Below, piece after piece: positions 17,735 to 27,294 of a stretch of DNA of 64,000 nt. This DNA comes from Pseudomonas sp. GV085. Its GTDB lineage: Bacteria; Pseudomonadota; Gammaproteobacteria; Pseudomonadales; Pseudomonadaceae. The notes under the pieces were generated by a model, which saw only the letters and a list, made by a program, of their open reading frames with translations, did not search any database and had not been told where the DNA came from. The first letter of the stretch is position 1. Every line of letters begins with the position of its first letter. The position numbers and the translations under genes are program-made. The stretch is taken from NCBI RefSeq assembly GCF_003050925.1, contig NZ_QAOV01000003.1, positions 124,001 to 188,000 on the forward strand, in the 5' to 3' direction.

Positions 17735-19413
17735 CTGACATTAAACCTACAAAGTTTCGTGACGTTGAAATCCGTGCCGCACGCGGTAACAAGCTGACCG
17801 CCAAAAGCTGGCTGACTGAAGCTCCACTGCGCATGTTGATGAACAACCTCGACCCGGAAGTCGCCGAGAACCCTAAAGAACTGGTGGTTTACGGTGGTAT
17901 CGGTCGCGCTGCACGTAACTGGGAATGCTACGACAAGATCGTTGAAAGCCTGACCAACCTGAACGACGACGAGACCCTGCTGGTGCAATCCGGCAAGCCG
18001 GTCGGCGTGTTCAAGACCCACAGCAACGCCCCGCGCGTACTGATCGCCAACTCCAACCTGGTGCCACACTGGGCGAGCTGGGAACACTTCAACGAACTGG
18101 ACGCCAAAGGCCTGGCCATGTACGGCCAGATGACCGCCGGCAGCTGGATCTACATCGGCAGCCAGGGCATCGTCCAGGGCACCTACGAAACCTTCGTCGA
18201 AGCCGGTCGCCAGCACTATAACGATGACCTGAAAGGTCGTTGGGTACTGACCGCAGGCCTGGGCGGCATGGGTGGCGCTCAGCCTCTGGCCGCGACCCTG
18301 GCCGGTGCTTGCTCGCTGAACATCGAGTGCCAGCAGGTCAGCATCGATTTCCGTCTGAAAAGCCGCTATGTCGACGAGCAAGCAACCGATCTCGACGACG
18401 CGCTGGCCCGCATCGCCAGATACACCGCCGAAGGCAAGGCGATTTCCATCGCGCTGCTGGGCAACGCGGCTGAAATCCTGCCGGAACTGGTCAAGCGCGG
18501 TGTGCGCCCGGACATGGTCACCGACCAGACCAGCGCCCACGACCCGCTCAACGGCTACCTGCCTGCCGGCTGGACCTGGGACCAGTACCGCGCTCGCGCC
18601 AAGACCGAGCCGGCCGCTGTGATCAAAGCCGCCAAGCAATCGATGGCCGTGCACGTCAAGGCGATGCTGGACTTCCAGAAAATGGGCGTACCGACCTTCG
18701 ACTACGGCAACAACATCCGCCAGATGGCGCAAGAAGAAGGCGTGGAAAACGCATTCGACTTCCCTGGCTTCGTACCGGCCTACATCCGTCCGCTGTTTTG
18801 CCGCGGTATCGGCCCGTTCCGTTGGGCTGCGCTGTCGGGCAACGCCGAAGACATCTACAAGACCGACGCCAAGGTCAAAGAGCTGATCCCGGACGACGCC
18901 CACCTGCACAACTGGCTGGACATGGCCCGCGAGCGCATCAGCTTCCAGGGTCTGCCGGCACGTATCTGCTGGGTTGGCCTGGGCCTGCGCGCCAAGCTGG
19001 GTCTGGCGTTCAACGAAATGGTACGCAGCGGCGAGTTGTCCGCGCCGATCGTGATCGGTCGCGACCACCTGGACTCCGGTTCGGTATCGAGCCCGAACCG
19101 CGAAACCGAATCCATGCAGGACGGTTCCGACGCCGTGTCTGACTGGCCACTGCTCAACGCCCTGCTCAATACCGCGAGCGGCGCGACCTGGGTGTCCCTG
19201 CACCACGGCGGCGGTGTAGGCATGGGCTTCTCCCAGCACTCGGGCATGGTGATTGTCTGCGACGGTACTGACGAAGCGGCCGAGCGTATCGCTCGCGTGC
19301 TGCACAACGACCCGGCCACCGGTGTCATGCGTCACGCCGATGCCGGTTACCAGATCGCCATCGACTGCGCCAAGGAACAAGGGCTGAACCTGCCGATGAT
19401 TACCGGCAAATAA
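17731..19413 (+). CDS. hutU: Urocanate hydratase
   Basis: The enzyme has 560 residues, the normal length, from a GTG start preceded by GAGGAG. It hydrates urocanate to 4-imidazolone-5-propionate with tightly bound NAD+ as electrophile. Family landmarks are [11 protein letters not shown], the NAD-binding [20 protein letters not shown] around residues 172-191, [36 protein letters not shown], and the C-terminal [20 protein letters not shown]. It is the first large gene of the operon running to hutG and has its own sigma-54 promoter under a HutC-type operator. Confidence 0.98.
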   Translation: MTDIKPTKFRDVEIRAARGNKLTAKSWLTEAPLRMLMNNLDPEVAENPKELVVYGGIGRAARNWECYDKIVESLTNLNDDETLLVQSGKPVGVFKTHSNAPRVLIANSNLVPHWASWEHFNELDAKGLAMYGQMTAGSWIYIGSQGIVQGTYETFVEAGRQHYNDDLKGRWVLTAGLGGMGGAQPLAATLAGACSLNIECQQVSIDFRLKSRYVDEQATDLDDALARIARYTAEGKAISIALLGNAAEILPELVKRGVRPDMVTDQTSAHDPLNGYLPAGWTWDQYRARAKTEPAAVIKAAKQSMAVHVKAMLDFQKMGVPTFDYGNNIRQMAQEEGVENAFDFPGFVPAYIRPLFCRGIGPFRWAALSGNAEDIYKTDAKVKELIPDDAHLHNWLDMARERISFQGLPARICWVGLGLRAKLGLAFNEMVRSGELSAPIVIGRDHLDSGSVSSPNRETESMQDGSDAVSDWPLLNALLNTASGATWVSLHHGGGVGMGFSQHSGMVIVCDGTDEAAERIARVLHNDPATGVMRHADAGYQIAIDCAKEQGLNLPMITGK

Positions 19414-19442
19414 AGAAAGCGGGCCTTGGCCCAATGCAAACC

Positions 19443-19534
19443 TGTAGGAGCTGCCGAAGGCTGCGATCTTTTGCGTTGTTACTGACGCCGAAGATCAAAA
19501 GATCGCAGCCTCGTTTCACTCGACAGCTCCTACG
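19443..19534. repeat. REP-like pair, family B
   Basis: CTGTAGGAGCTGCCGAAGGCTGCGATCTTTT faces AAAAGATCGCAGCC...CAGCTCCTACG, the same family as at 4553. Here the right arm is diverged in the middle (TCGTTTCACTCGA). It sits inside the hut operon between hutU and the urocanate transporter gene. Confidence 0.8.
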
Positions 19535-19578
19535 CAGCTCCTACGCAGTTTCTACACAGCACCTACATAGCTTCTACA
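19524..19578 (+). repeat. Five tandem 11-bp units before the hutTu gene
   Basis: The units read CAGCTCCTACG, CAGCTCCTACG, CAGTTTCTACA, CAGCACCTACA and TAGCTTCTACA. The first is the end of the adjoining REP element, so the array looks like expansion of a REP tip followed by drift. It ends 43 bp before the hutTu start, in a C/A-rich leader (ACAACCAACACCGACC region). Confidence 0.8.
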
Positions 19579-19621
19579 CAGATACAACCAACACCGACCA
19601 ACAATCCACAGAGGTTGACCC

Positions 19622-21094
19622 ATGGCTGTTAACAGCGAACGTGCAGGCAACAAACCGTTGATCGAGAAGCGCTCGATCGACTACATCCCGGAAGCGGAAA
19701 GACACGGTCGTCTGTTGAGTCAGTTCACCCTGTGGATGGGTGCCAACCTGCAAATCACCGCGATTGTCACCGGGGCCCTGGCCGTGGTGCTGGGCGGTGA
19801 TGTGTTCTGGTCGTTGATCGGTCTGTTGATCGGTCAATTGCTCGGCGGTGGCGTGATGGCGCTGCATGCCGCGCAAGGCCCCAAGCTTGGCCTGCCGCAG
19901 ATGATCTCCAGCCGGGTGCAGTTCGGCGTCTATGGCGCAGCTATCCCAATCGTGCTGGTGTGTCTGATGTACCTGGGCTTCACTGCAACGGGCACCGTAC
20001 TTTCCGGCCAGGCGCTGGGCCAGTTGTTTGGCGTCAGCGACACCGTCGGTATCCTTCTTTTCGCCAGTGTCATCGTGCTGGTCACGGTGCTCGGTTATCG
20101 GGTGATCCATTGGATCGGCCGTGTTGCCAGTGTCATTGGCGTGATTGCCTTTGTTTATCTGTTCAGCCGTCTGATGAGCCAGGTTGATGTTGGCGCACTG
20201 TTGCAAATCCGCCACTTCAGCTGGAGCAGCTTCTTGTTCGCGGTGTCGCTCGCAGCGTCCTGGCAGATCGCCTTCGGCCCTTATGTGGCTGACTATTCTC
20301 GCTACCTGCCGAGCAAGATTTCCTCGGTGAAAACTTTTTTTGCCGCAGGCGCAGGTTCGGTCATTGGTGCACAGGTGGCGATGGTCCTCGGCGTGTTCGC
20401 TGCCGCTTCGGCCAACGGGCAATACGCCGGCCACGAAGTGGCCTACATCGTTGGTCTGGGCGGTACCGGTGCCACCGCTGCGCTGCTGTACTTCAGCATC
20501 GCCTTTGGCAAGGTCACCATCTCCACGCTGAACTCCTACGGCAGCTTCATGTGCATTGCGACCATCATCAGCGGTTTCCGGGGTGACCTGAAGGTAACGC
20601 GCTTGCAGCGTCTGGCCTTCGTGCTGGTCATCGTCGGTGCTGCGACCCTGATGGCGTTGCTCGGTCAGCACTCGTTCCTCGGTGCGTTCAAGTCCTTCAT
20701 CCTGTTCTTGCTGGCGTTCTTCACGCCCTGGAGCGCGATCAACCTGGTGGACTACTACTGCATCACCCGCGAGCGTTATGACGTGCCGGCGCTGGCCGAT
20801 CCGAACGGTCGCTACGGCCGCTGGAACCCACTCGGGATCAGCGTTTATGTGTTCGGTGTGCTGGTGCAACTGCCGTTCATTGCTACCAAGTTCTACACCG
20901 GTCCGTTGGTGAGCGCCCTGGGTGGCGTGGATATTTCCTGGATCATCGGCCTGGTGCTGCCCGCCGCCGTGTATTACGCATGTGCGAAAAAATGGCACGG
21001 TGCAGTGCCCGATCAACTGATTCTGCCGGTCGAGCAGGACAGCGTTGTACAACCTGAAAAAAGCGGAGCCGGTCGCGCTGCGGCGCAGGCCTGA
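19622..21094 (+). CDS. hutTu: Urocanate transporter, NCS1 (cytosine-permease) family
   Basis: The protein has 490 residues and about twelve membrane helices. The N-terminal RSIDYIPEAERHGRLLSQFT and the helix-1 region LWMGANLQITAIVTGALAVV are the hallmark of NCS1 cytosine/allantoin permeases. Other regions include the helix-6 stretch SWQIAFGPYVADYSRYLP and the FTPWSAINLVDYY motif. In P. fluorescens SBW25 the NCS1 protein at this position is the urocanate-specific carrier HutTu; I assign this one by position and family. ATG 19622 is preceded by AGAGGTTGACC. Substrate assignment is inference. Confidence 0.88.
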   Translation: MAVNSERAGNKPLIEKRSIDYIPEAERHGRLLSQFTLWMGANLQITAIVTGALAVVLGGDVFWSLIGLLIGQLLGGGVMALHAAQGPKLGLPQMISSRVQFGVYGAAIPIVLVCLMYLGFTATGTVLSGQALGQLFGVSDTVGILLFASVIVLVTVLGYRVIHWIGRVASVIGVIAFVYLFSRLMSQVDVGALLQIRHFSWSSFLFAVSLAASWQIAFGPYVADYSRYLPSKISSVKTFFAAGAGSVIGAQVAMVLGVFAAASANGQYAGHEVAYIVGLGGTGATAALLYFSIAFGKVTISTLNSYGSFMCIATIISGFRGDLKVTRLQRLAFVLVIVGAATLMALLGQHSFLGAFKSFILFLLAFFTPWSAINLVDYYCITRERYDVPALADPNGRYGRWNPLGISVYVFGVLVQLPFIATKFYTGPLVSALGGVDISWIIGLVLPAAVYYACAKKWHGAVPDQLILPVEQDSVVQPEKSGAGRAAAQA

Positions 21095-21163
21095 TTGGAT
21101 GTGGACAGGGCTGGATGCCTCTTGACTGCCGTAAGCCAACTCATGATTAGGAGCGTCACAACA

Positions 21164-22132
21164 ATGAAATCGAACAAGACCCTGCTGACCGCATTGCTTT
21201 CCATGGGCCTGCTGGCCAGCGCCGGCGCCACTCAGGCGGCGGGTTGGTGCGAGTCGGGTAAACCGGTGAAATTTGCCGGCCTGAACTGGGAAAGCGCCAT
21301 GCTCCTGACCGACGTGCTGCAAGTCGTGCTGGAGAAAGGCTACGACTGCAAGACCGACAGCCTTCCGGGTAACTCCATCACCATGGAAAACGCCCTGAGC
21401 AGCAACGATATTCAAGTGTTCGCCGAAGAGTGGGTCGGCCGCAGCGAAGTCTGGAACAAGGCCGAGAAGGCCGGCAAAGTCGTCGGTGTCGGCGCACCGG
21501 TTGTTGGTGCAATTGAAGGCTGGTACGTGCCGCGCTACGTGATCGAAGGCGATGCCAAGCGCAAACTGGAAGCCAAGGCGCCGGACCTGAAAAACATTGC
21601 TGACCTGGGCAAATACTCGGCGATCTTCAAGGACGCCGAAGAGCCGTCCAAGGGCCGTTTCTACAACTGCCCGGCTGGCTGGACCTGTGAGCTGGACAAT
21701 AGCGAAATGCTGAAAAGCTACGGCCTGGAAAGCACCTACACCAACTTCCGCCCAGGCACCGGCCCGGCGCTGGATGCCGCCGTGCTGTCGAGCTACAAGC
21801 GTGGCGAGCCGATCCTGTTCTACTACTGGTCGCCAACGCCGCTGATGGGCCAGGTTGACGTGGTCAAACTCGAAGAGAAACCAGGCGTGAACAAGACCGT
21901 GGATATCAAGGTCGGCCTGTCCAAGACTTTCCATGACGAAGCACCGGAACTGGTGGCCGTGCTGGAAAAGGTCAACGTGCCGATCGACCTGCTGAACCAG
22001 AACCTGGGGCGCATGACCAAAGAGCGGATCGAGTCACCAAAACTGGCCAAGATCTTCCTGAAGGAACATCCTGAAGTCTGGCACGCATGGGTGAGCGAAG
22101 ACGCAGCCAAGAAAATCGACGCGGCCTTGTAG
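21164..22132 (+). CDS. hutX: Histidine ABC transporter, periplasmic binding protein
   Basis: The protein has 322 residues from ATG 21164, with TAGGAG upstream. An upstream in-frame ATG at 21095 would give an unlikely N-terminus. A signal peptide (LLSMGLLASAGATQAA) is cleaved before GWCESG. The mature protein is of the OpuAC/ProX type (FAGLNWESAMLLTDVLQVVL...GYDCKTDSLPG). In P. fluorescens the hut-linked HutXWV system of the quaternary-amine/proline-betaine class takes up histidine. Permease and ATPase genes follow at once. Confidence 0.88.
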   Translation: MKSNKTLLTALLSMGLLASAGATQAAGWCESGKPVKFAGLNWESAMLLTDVLQVVLEKGYDCKTDSLPGNSITMENALSSNDIQVFAEEWVGRSEVWNKAEKAGKVVGVGAPVVGAIEGWYVPRYVIEGDAKRKLEAKAPDLKNIADLGKYSAIFKDAEEPSKGRFYNCPAGWTCELDNSEMLKSYGLESTYTNFRPGTGPALDAAVLSSYKRGEPILFYYWSPTPLMGQVDVVKLEEKPGVNKTVDIKVGLSKTFHDEAPELVAVLEKVNVPIDLLNQNLGRMTKERIESPKLAKIFLKEHPEVWHAWVSEDAAKKIDAAL

Positions 22133-22202
22133 GTCGGGCTTCTCCGACTGCCGGCGACGGCAGTCGGATGCTTGATCGCAACCCCTTGATTGAGAGTCTC
22201 TT

Positions 22203-23054
22203 ATGTTTCCCGAAAGCTTTACCTTTTCCATCGCCGACTGGGTCAACGGTTGGGTCGATTCGCTGGTCACCAACTACGGCGACGTGTTCCGGCACATCTC
22301 CGACACCCTGTTGTGGGCCATCGTCAATCTTGAAAGCCTGCTGCGTGCAGCGCCCTGGTGGCTGATGCTGGCGATCGTGGCCGGTGTGGCCTGGCACGCG
22401 ACCCGTAAAGTCGTGACCACCGCCGTCATCGTCGGCTTGCTGTTCCTGGTGGGTGCGGTCGGCCTCTGGGACAAGCTGATGCAGACCCTGGCGCTGATGA
22501 TGGTGGCGACGATCATTTCGGTGTTGATCGGCATCCCGCTGGGCATTCTCTCGGCGCGCAGCAACCGCCTGCGTTCGGTGCTGATGCCGTTGCTGGACAT
22601 CATGCAGACCATGCCGAGCTTCGTGTACCTGATTCCGGTGCTGATGCTGTTCGGCCTGGGCAAGGTCCCGGCGATTTTCGCTACGGTGATCTACGCCGCG
22701 CCGCCGCTGATCCGCCTGACCGATCTGGGCATTCGCCAGGTCGACGGCGAAGTGATGGAAGCGATCAACGCCTTCGGTGCCAACCGTTGGCAGCAACTGT
22801 TCGGCGTGCAACTGCCGCTGGCCCTGCCGAGCATCATGGCCGGGATCAACCAGACCACCATGATGGCCCTGTCGATGGTGGTGATCGCCTCGATGATCGG
22901 TGCCCGTGGTCTGGGTGAAGACGTGCTGGTGGGGATTCAGACCCTCAACGTCGGACGTGGCCTTGAGGCTGGTCTGGCGATCGTGATTCTGGCTGTGGTG
23001 ATCGACCGCATTACTCAGGCGTACGGTCGCGCACGGCATGAGGTGAGCAAATGA
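22203..23054 (+). CDS. hutW: Histidine ABC transporter, inner-membrane permease
   Basis: The protein has 283 residues and at least six membrane helices, belonging to the ProW/OpuAB permease group. The ATPase-docking EAA loop is visible as [20 protein letters not shown], followed by [20 protein letters not shown]. It has the long, partly amphipathic N-terminus seen in ProW-like permeases. It ends in an ATGA overlap with hutV. Together with HutX and HutV it would form an XW2V2 importer. Confidence 0.92.
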   Translation: MFPESFTFSIADWVNGWVDSLVTNYGDVFRHISDTLLWAIVNLESLLRAAPWWLMLAIVAGVAWHATRKVVTTAVIVGLLFLVGAVGLWDKLMQTLALMMVATIISVLIGIPLGILSARSNRLRSVLMPLLDIMQTMPSFVYLIPVLMLFGLGKVPAIFATVIYAAPPLIRLTDLGIRQVDGEVMEAINAFGANRWQQLFGVQLPLALPSIMAGINQTTMMALSMVVIASMIGARGLGEDVLVGIQTLNVGRGLEAGLAIVILAVVIDRITQAYGRARHEVSK

Positions 23055-23881
23055 ACAACGCAACCGTGAGCAAGATCGAAGTCAAAAACGTCTTCAAGAT
23101 TTTCGGCAACCGTTCCAAGGACGCGCTGGCCATGGTCGGCCAGGGCAAGACCAAGGATCAGGTGCTGGCCGAAACCGGCTGCGTGGTGGGTGTAAACGAC
23201 CTGTCGCTGAGCATCGGCAGCGGCGAGATCTTCGTGATCATGGGCCTGTCGGGTTCCGGCAAGTCGACCCTGGTGCGCCACTTCAACCGCCTGATCGACC
23301 CGACCAGCGGCGCGATCCTGGTGGACGGCGTGGACATCCTGCAATACGACATGGAAGCCCTGCGCGAATTTCGTCGGCGCAAGATCAGCATGGTGTTCCA
23401 GAGCTTCGGCCTGTTGCCGCACAAGAGCGTGCTGGACAACGTCGCCTACGGCCTGAAAATCCGTGGCGAAAGCAAAGCCATGTGCGCCGAGCGTGCGCTG
23501 CACTGGATCAACACCGTGGGCCTCAAGGGCTACGAAAACAAATACCCGCATCAGCTTTCCGGCGGCATGCGTCAGCGTGTGGGCCTGGCCCGTGCTCTGG
23601 CGGCGGACACCGACATCATTCTGATGGACGAAGCCTTCAGCGCCCTCGACCCGTTGATCCGCGCGGAGATGCAGGACCAGTTGCTGGAACTGCAAAAGAC
23701 CCTGCACAAGACCATCGTCTTCATCACCCACGACCTCGACGAGGCCGTGCGCATCGGCAACCGCATCGCGATCCTCAAGGATGGCCGCCTGATCCAGGTC
23801 GGCACGCCGAGAGAGATCCTGCACTCGCCGGCGGATGAGTACGTCGACCGCTTTGTGCAGCGTCGGGCGGCGGTGGTTTAA
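23051..23881 (+). CDS. hutV: Histidine ABC transporter, ATP-binding protein
   Basis: The protein has 276 residues with all ATPase motifs: Walker [11 protein letters not shown]-loop [13 protein letters not shown], signature [15 protein letters not shown], Walker [15 protein letters not shown] and the switch His in VFITHD. The N-terminal [20 protein letters not shown] is specific to ProV/quaternary-amine ATPases. Unlike ProV it ends shortly after the nucleotide-binding domain and lacks C-terminal CBS domains, so osmotic gating is not expected. The start overlaps hutW. Confidence 0.94.
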   Translation: MNNATVSKIEVKNVFKIFGNRSKDALAMVGQGKTKDQVLAETGCVVGVNDLSLSIGSGEIFVIMGLSGSGKSTLVRHFNRLIDPTSGAILVDGVDILQYDMEALREFRRRKISMVFQSFGLLPHKSVLDNVAYGLKIRGESKAMCAERALHWINTVGLKGYENKYPHQLSGGMRQRVGLARALAADTDIILMDEAFSALDPLIRAEMQDQLLELQKTLHKTIVFITHDLDEAVRIGNRIAILKDGRLIQVGTPREILHSPADEYVDRFVQRRAAVV

Positions 23882-23910
23882 AAAGATTTGCAGTGAGTGA
23901 GCTGGCCTCT

Positions 23911-23971
23911 TCGCGTGCAGGCTCGCTCCCACAGGGAAATGCATTCCAATGTGGGAGCGAGCCTGCTCGCG
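23911..23971. repeat. REP pair, family A, inside the hut operon
   Basis: TCGCGTGCAGGCTCGCTCCCACA faces TGTGGGAGCGAGCCTGCTCGCGA. The left copy has a T for A change at its fifth position from the end. It sits between hutV and hutH1. Confidence 0.9.
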
Positions 23972-24014
23972 AAGGCGGCGGTGAAGCTGCATCAATATTT
24001 GGATGAGGTTGAAG

Positions 24015-25538
24015 ATGTCCCAGGCTGAAAAAATCGTTATCACCGAAGCTCAGGTCAGTTGGCAGGACGTGGTCGCCGTGGCCCGCGATGGCGCACAGCT
24101 TGAGCTGTCGGCACCGATCTGGGCGCGCATCGAAAACGCGCAGGCCATCGTCCAGCGCATCGTCGCCAGCGGTGAACGTGCTTATGGCATCAACACCGGC
24201 CTGGGCGCGCTGTGCAACGTCTCGCTGCAGGACGAACAACTCAGCCAGTTGTCGCGCAACACCTTGCTCAGCCACGCTTGCGGCGTGGGTGCAGCGCTGA
24301 CTAACGAGCAGACCCGCTCGATCATGTGCGCCGCCGTCGTCAACTACAGCCACGGCAAATCCGGCCTGCACCGTCAGGTCGTCGAAGCGTTGCTGGCGTT
24401 GCTCAACCGTGGCATCACCCCGCAAGTGCCGTCCCAGGGTTCCGTGGGTTACCTGACCCACATGGCCCACATCGGCATCGCGCTGCTGGGCGTCGGCAAT
24501 GTCAGCTATCGCGGTCAGGTCGTTAGCGCGCAGCAAGCGCTGGCTGAAGAAGGCCTGCAACCAGTCAAGCTCGGCGCCAAGGACGGTTTGTGCCTGGTCA
24601 ACGGCACACCGTGCATGACTGGCCTGAGCTGCCTGGCGATTGCCGATGCTACGCGCCTGCTGGAATGGGCCGACGTGATCGGCGCCATGAGCTTTGAAGC
24701 CCAACGCGGGCAAATCGACGCCTTCGACGCCGAGATCATCGCGCTCAAGCCGCACCCGGGCATGCAACAGGTCGGGATCAACCTGCGAGCCTTGCTCGAC
24801 GGCAGCGAAGTGATCGCCCAGAGCAAAGGCATTCGTACCCAGGACGCTCTGAGCATCCGCTCGATTCCGCAAGTGCACGGCGCCGCACGCGATCAACTGG
24901 TGCATGCGACCAAACAGATCGAAACCGAACTCAACGGCGCCACCGACAACCCGCTGGTGCTGGGCACTGCGGATAATTACCGCGTGGTGTCTCAGGCCAA
25001 CCCCCATGGCCAGTCCGTGGCAATGGCGGCGGACCTGCTGGCGATTGCCATGGCGGAAATCGGCTCCATCGCCGAGCGTCGCCTGGACCGTTTGATCAAC
25101 CCGCACGTCAGCGGCCTGCCGGCGTTCCTGGTGGCCAACCCAGGTGTGAACTCCGGGATGATGATCGTGCAATACGTCGCCGCTTCGCTGTGCGCGGAAA
25201 ACCGTCAACTGGCGCAACCGGCAGTGTTGGATAACTACGTGACGTCGGGCCTGCAGGAAGATCACCTGAGCCTGGGCACCAACGCCGCGCTGAAGCTGCA
25301 TCGTGCACTGGAAAACTGCACGCAGATCCTCGCCATCGAGTACCTGTTGGCGGCCCAGGCGTTCGAGTTCCTCAAAGAACAACGCTTCGGCACGGGCACC
25401 GATGCTGCCTGGCGCCTGCTGCGCGAGCATGTTGCCCCCTACGACCAGGATCGCTGGTTGGCACCGGACATTGCCGCCGCTGCTGCGGTGTTGAAAGACC
25501 CGATTTTGCTGCACAACGCTTTTCCAGAACTGAACTGA
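24015..25538 (+). CDS. hutH1: HAL/PAL-family paralogue lacking the MIO triad
   Basis: The protein has 507 residues from ATG 24015, preceded by GAGG at 24006. It is clearly a histidine/phenylalanine ammonia-lyase homologue along its whole length (AYGINTGLGALCN, LLSHACGVGAALT, LCLVNGTPCMTG, LQEDHLSLGTNAALKL). The loop that normally reads [14 protein letters not shown] reads GSVGYLTHMAH at residues 142-152. The Ala-Ser-Gly that cyclises to the MIO electrophile is absent, a clean 9-bp in-frame loss. Tyr of QDPYSLR is Leu (QDALSIR) and Phe of GGNFHAEP is Pro (QANPHGQS), while the Tyr of AYG, the Asn, Gln, Arg and QED residues remain. Either it is a pseudoenzyme with a structural or regulatory role, or it uses different chemistry. 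The reading frame is intact. Confidence 0.88.
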   Translation: MSQAEKIVITEAQVSWQDVVAVARDGAQLELSAPIWARIENAQAIVQRIVASGERAYGINTGLGALCNVSLQDEQLSQLSRNTLLSHACGVGAALTNEQTRSIMCAAVVNYSHGKSGLHRQVVEALLALLNRGITPQVPSQGSVGYLTHMAHIGIALLGVGNVSYRGQVVSAQQALAEEGLQPVKLGAKDGLCLVNGTPCMTGLSCLAIADATRLLEWADVIGAMSFEAQRGQIDAFDAEIIALKPHPGMQQVGINLRALLDGSEVIAQSKGIRTQDALSIRSIPQVHGAARDQLVHATKQIETELNGATDNPLVLGTADNYRVVSQANPHGQSVAMAADLLAIAMAEIGSIAERRLDRLINPHVSGLPAFLVANPGVNSGMMIVQYVAASLCAENRQLAQPAVLDNYVTSGLQEDHLSLGTNAALKLHRALENCTQILAIEYLLAAQAFEFLKEQRFGTGTDAAWRLLREHVAPYDQDRWLAPDIAAAAAVLKDPILLHNAFPELN

Positions 25539-25624
25539 CTTCCACAACACCAGCGTGCCAAGGCGCGGCTCCCTAAAAGGCAGACGCGACGGACAACGGA
25601 CATCTCCGGAGCGTCTGGTGAGTT

Positions 25625-25633
25625 AACAACAAC
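25625..25633 (+). promoter_or_regulatory. Candidate Hfq/Crc (CA-motif) site before hutH2
   Basis: AACAACAAC fits the AAnAAnAA catabolite-repression motif bound by Hfq with Crc in pseudomonads. It lies 6 nt before the AAGGAG ribosome-binding site of hutH2, a position where binding would block translation. Confidence 0.55.
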
Positions 25634-25651
25634 TCTCAAAAGGAGCACAAA

Positions 25652-27184
25652 ATGACTGCGCTAAACCTGATTCCCGGCCAACTGAGCCTCGCCCAACTGC
25701 GTGACGTCTATCAGCAGCCGGTGAAACTGACCCTCGACCACAGCGCCTCGGCCCAGATTGAAGCCAGCGTTGCCTGCGTGGAGCAGATCCTCGCCGAGAA
25801 CCGCACCGCTTACGGCATCAACACCGGTTTCGGCCTGCTGGCCTCGACCCGCATTGCCAGCGAAGACCTGGAAAACCTGCAGCGCTCGCTGGTGCTGTCT
25901 CACGCCGCCGGTGTCGGTCAGCCGATCAGCGACGAGCTGGTACGCCTGATCATGGTGCTCAAGGTCAACAGCCTGAGCCGTGGTTTCTCCGGCATCCGTC
26001 GTGTGGTGATCGATGCGCTGATCGCCCTGATCAACGCCGAGGTTTACCCGCACATTCCATTGAAAGGTTCGGTCGGTGCCTCCGGTGACCTGGCGCCTTT
26101 GGCCCACATGTCGCTGGTGCTGCTGGGCGAAGGCAAGGCGCGCTACAAAGGCGAGTGGATGGAAGCCACCGAAGCGCTGAAAGTCGCAGGTCTTGCCCCG
26201 CTGACCCTGGCCGCGAAAGAAGGCTTGGCGCTGCTCAACGGCACTCAAGTCTCCACCGCGTTTGCCCTGCGTGGCCTGTTCGAAGGTGAAGACCTGTTCG
26301 CCGGTGCCTTGGCGCTGGGCGGCCTGACCGTTGAGGCGGTTCTGGGTTCGCGCTCGCCGTTCGACGCACGCATCCACGCTGCCCGTGGCCAGAAAGGCCA
26401 GATCGATGCCGCCGCCGCGTACCGCGACCTGCTGGGCGAGCGCAGCGAAGTCTCCGACTCCCATGAAAACTGCGAAAAGGTCCAGGATCCATACTCCCTG
26501 CGTTGCCAGCCGCAAGTCATGGGTGCCTGCCTGACCCAGTTCCGTCAGGCCGCCGAAGTGCTGGCCATCGAAGCCAACGCCGTATCGGACAACCCGTTGG
26601 TGTTCGCCGCTGAAGGCGATGTGATCTCCGGTGGTAACTTCCACGCCGAGCCAGTGGCCATGGCCGCTGACAACATGGCACTGGCCATCGCTGAAATCGG
26701 TTCCCTGAGCGAACGCCGTATCTCGCTGATGATGGACAAGCACATGTCGCAATTGCCGCCGTTCCTGGTGGCCAACGGTGGCGTGAACTCCGGTTTCATG
26801 ATTGCCCAGGTGACTGCGGCGGCACTGGCCAGCGAGAACAAGGCGCTGTCCCATCCGCATTCGGTGGACAGCCTGCCGACTTCCGCCAACCAGGAAGACC
26901 ACGTATCGATGGCGCCGGCGGCTGGCAAGCGCCTGTGGGAAATGGCCGAGAACACCCGCGGGATTCTCGCCGTGGAATGGCTGGCGGCGGCTCAGGGTCT
27001 GGATTTGCGCAACGGTCTGAAGACTTCGCCAAAACTGGAAAAGGCCCGTGCCATTCTGCGTAACGAAGTGCCTTTCTATGAGAAAGACCGCTTCTTCGCG
27101 CCGGACATCAATGCGGCGTCTGAGTTGTTGGCTTCGCGTTGCCTGAACGAGCTGATCACGACCAAGCTTTTGCCTAGCCTGTAA
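25652..27184 (+). CDS. hutH2: Histidine ammonia-lyase
   Basis: The enzyme has 510 residues, the length of the structurally known P. putida enzyme, and begins at ATG 25652 behind AAAGGAG. It deaminates L-histidine to urocanate. The MIO-forming triad is Ala143-Ser144-Gly145 in [14 protein letters not shown]. The other active-site positions are intact: Tyr54 (AYGINTGFG), His in SHAAGVG, Asn in [15 protein letters not shown] with Gln, Tyr and Arg, Phe in GGNFHAEP, and Glu in NQEDHVS. This is the catalytically complete copy of the two in the operon and probably provides all lyase activity. Confidence 0.98.
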   Translation: MTALNLIPGQLSLAQLRDVYQQPVKLTLDHSASAQIEASVACVEQILAENRTAYGINTGFGLLASTRIASEDLENLQRSLVLSHAAGVGQPISDELVRLIMVLKVNSLSRGFSGIRRVVIDALIALINAEVYPHIPLKGSVGASGDLAPLAHMSLVLLGEGKARYKGEWMEATEALKVAGLAPLTLAAKEGLALLNGTQVSTAFALRGLFEGEDLFAGALALGGLTVEAVLGSRSPFDARIHAARGQKGQIDAAAAYRDLLGERSEVSDSHENCEKVQDPYSLRCQPQVMGACLTQFRQAAEVLAIEANAVSDNPLVFAAEGDVISGGNFHAEPVAMAADNMALAIAEIGSLSERRISLMMDKHMSQLPPFLVANGGVNSGFMIAQVTAAALASENKALSHPHSVDSLPTSANQEDHVSMAPAAGKRLWEMAENTRGILAVEWLAAAQGLDLRNGLKTSPKLEKARAILRNEVPFYEKDRFFAPDINAASELLASRCLNELITTKLLPSL

Positions 27185-27192
27185 TGGCCCCT

Positions 27193-27255
27193 TCGCGAGC
27201 AGGCTCGCTCCCACAGGATTCGTGCAATCCTATGTGGGAGCGAGCTCGCTCGCGA
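27193..27255. repeat. REP pair, family A, inside the hut operon
   Basis: TCGCGAGCAGGCTCGCTCCCACA faces TGTGGGAGCGAGCTCGCTCGCGA; the right copy has CTC for CTG. It starts 9 bp after the hutH2 stop and lies before hutTh. Confidence 0.9.
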
Positions 27256-27270
27256 TTCGATTTAGCGTCG

Positions 27271-27282
27271 AATAACAATAAT
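27271..27282 (+). promoter_or_regulatory. Candidate Hfq/Crc (CA-motif) site before hutTh
   Basis: AATAACAATAAT is four perfect AAn triplets immediately before the AGGGA ribosome-binding site of the histidine permease gene. Transporter genes are typical Hfq/Crc targets, so translation would be held down on preferred carbon sources. Confidence 0.6.
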
Positions 27283-27294
27283 TAGGGACGAGAA

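Noticed and set aside
19574..21934. 786-codon minus-strand frame
   Set aside because: It is a shadow of the transporter gene and hutX, with no ribosome-binding site or family signature.
24015..25538. HutH1 as a frameshifted or decayed pseudogene
   Set aside because: The frame is intact over 507 codons, the change is an exact three-codon loss and much of the active site is kept.
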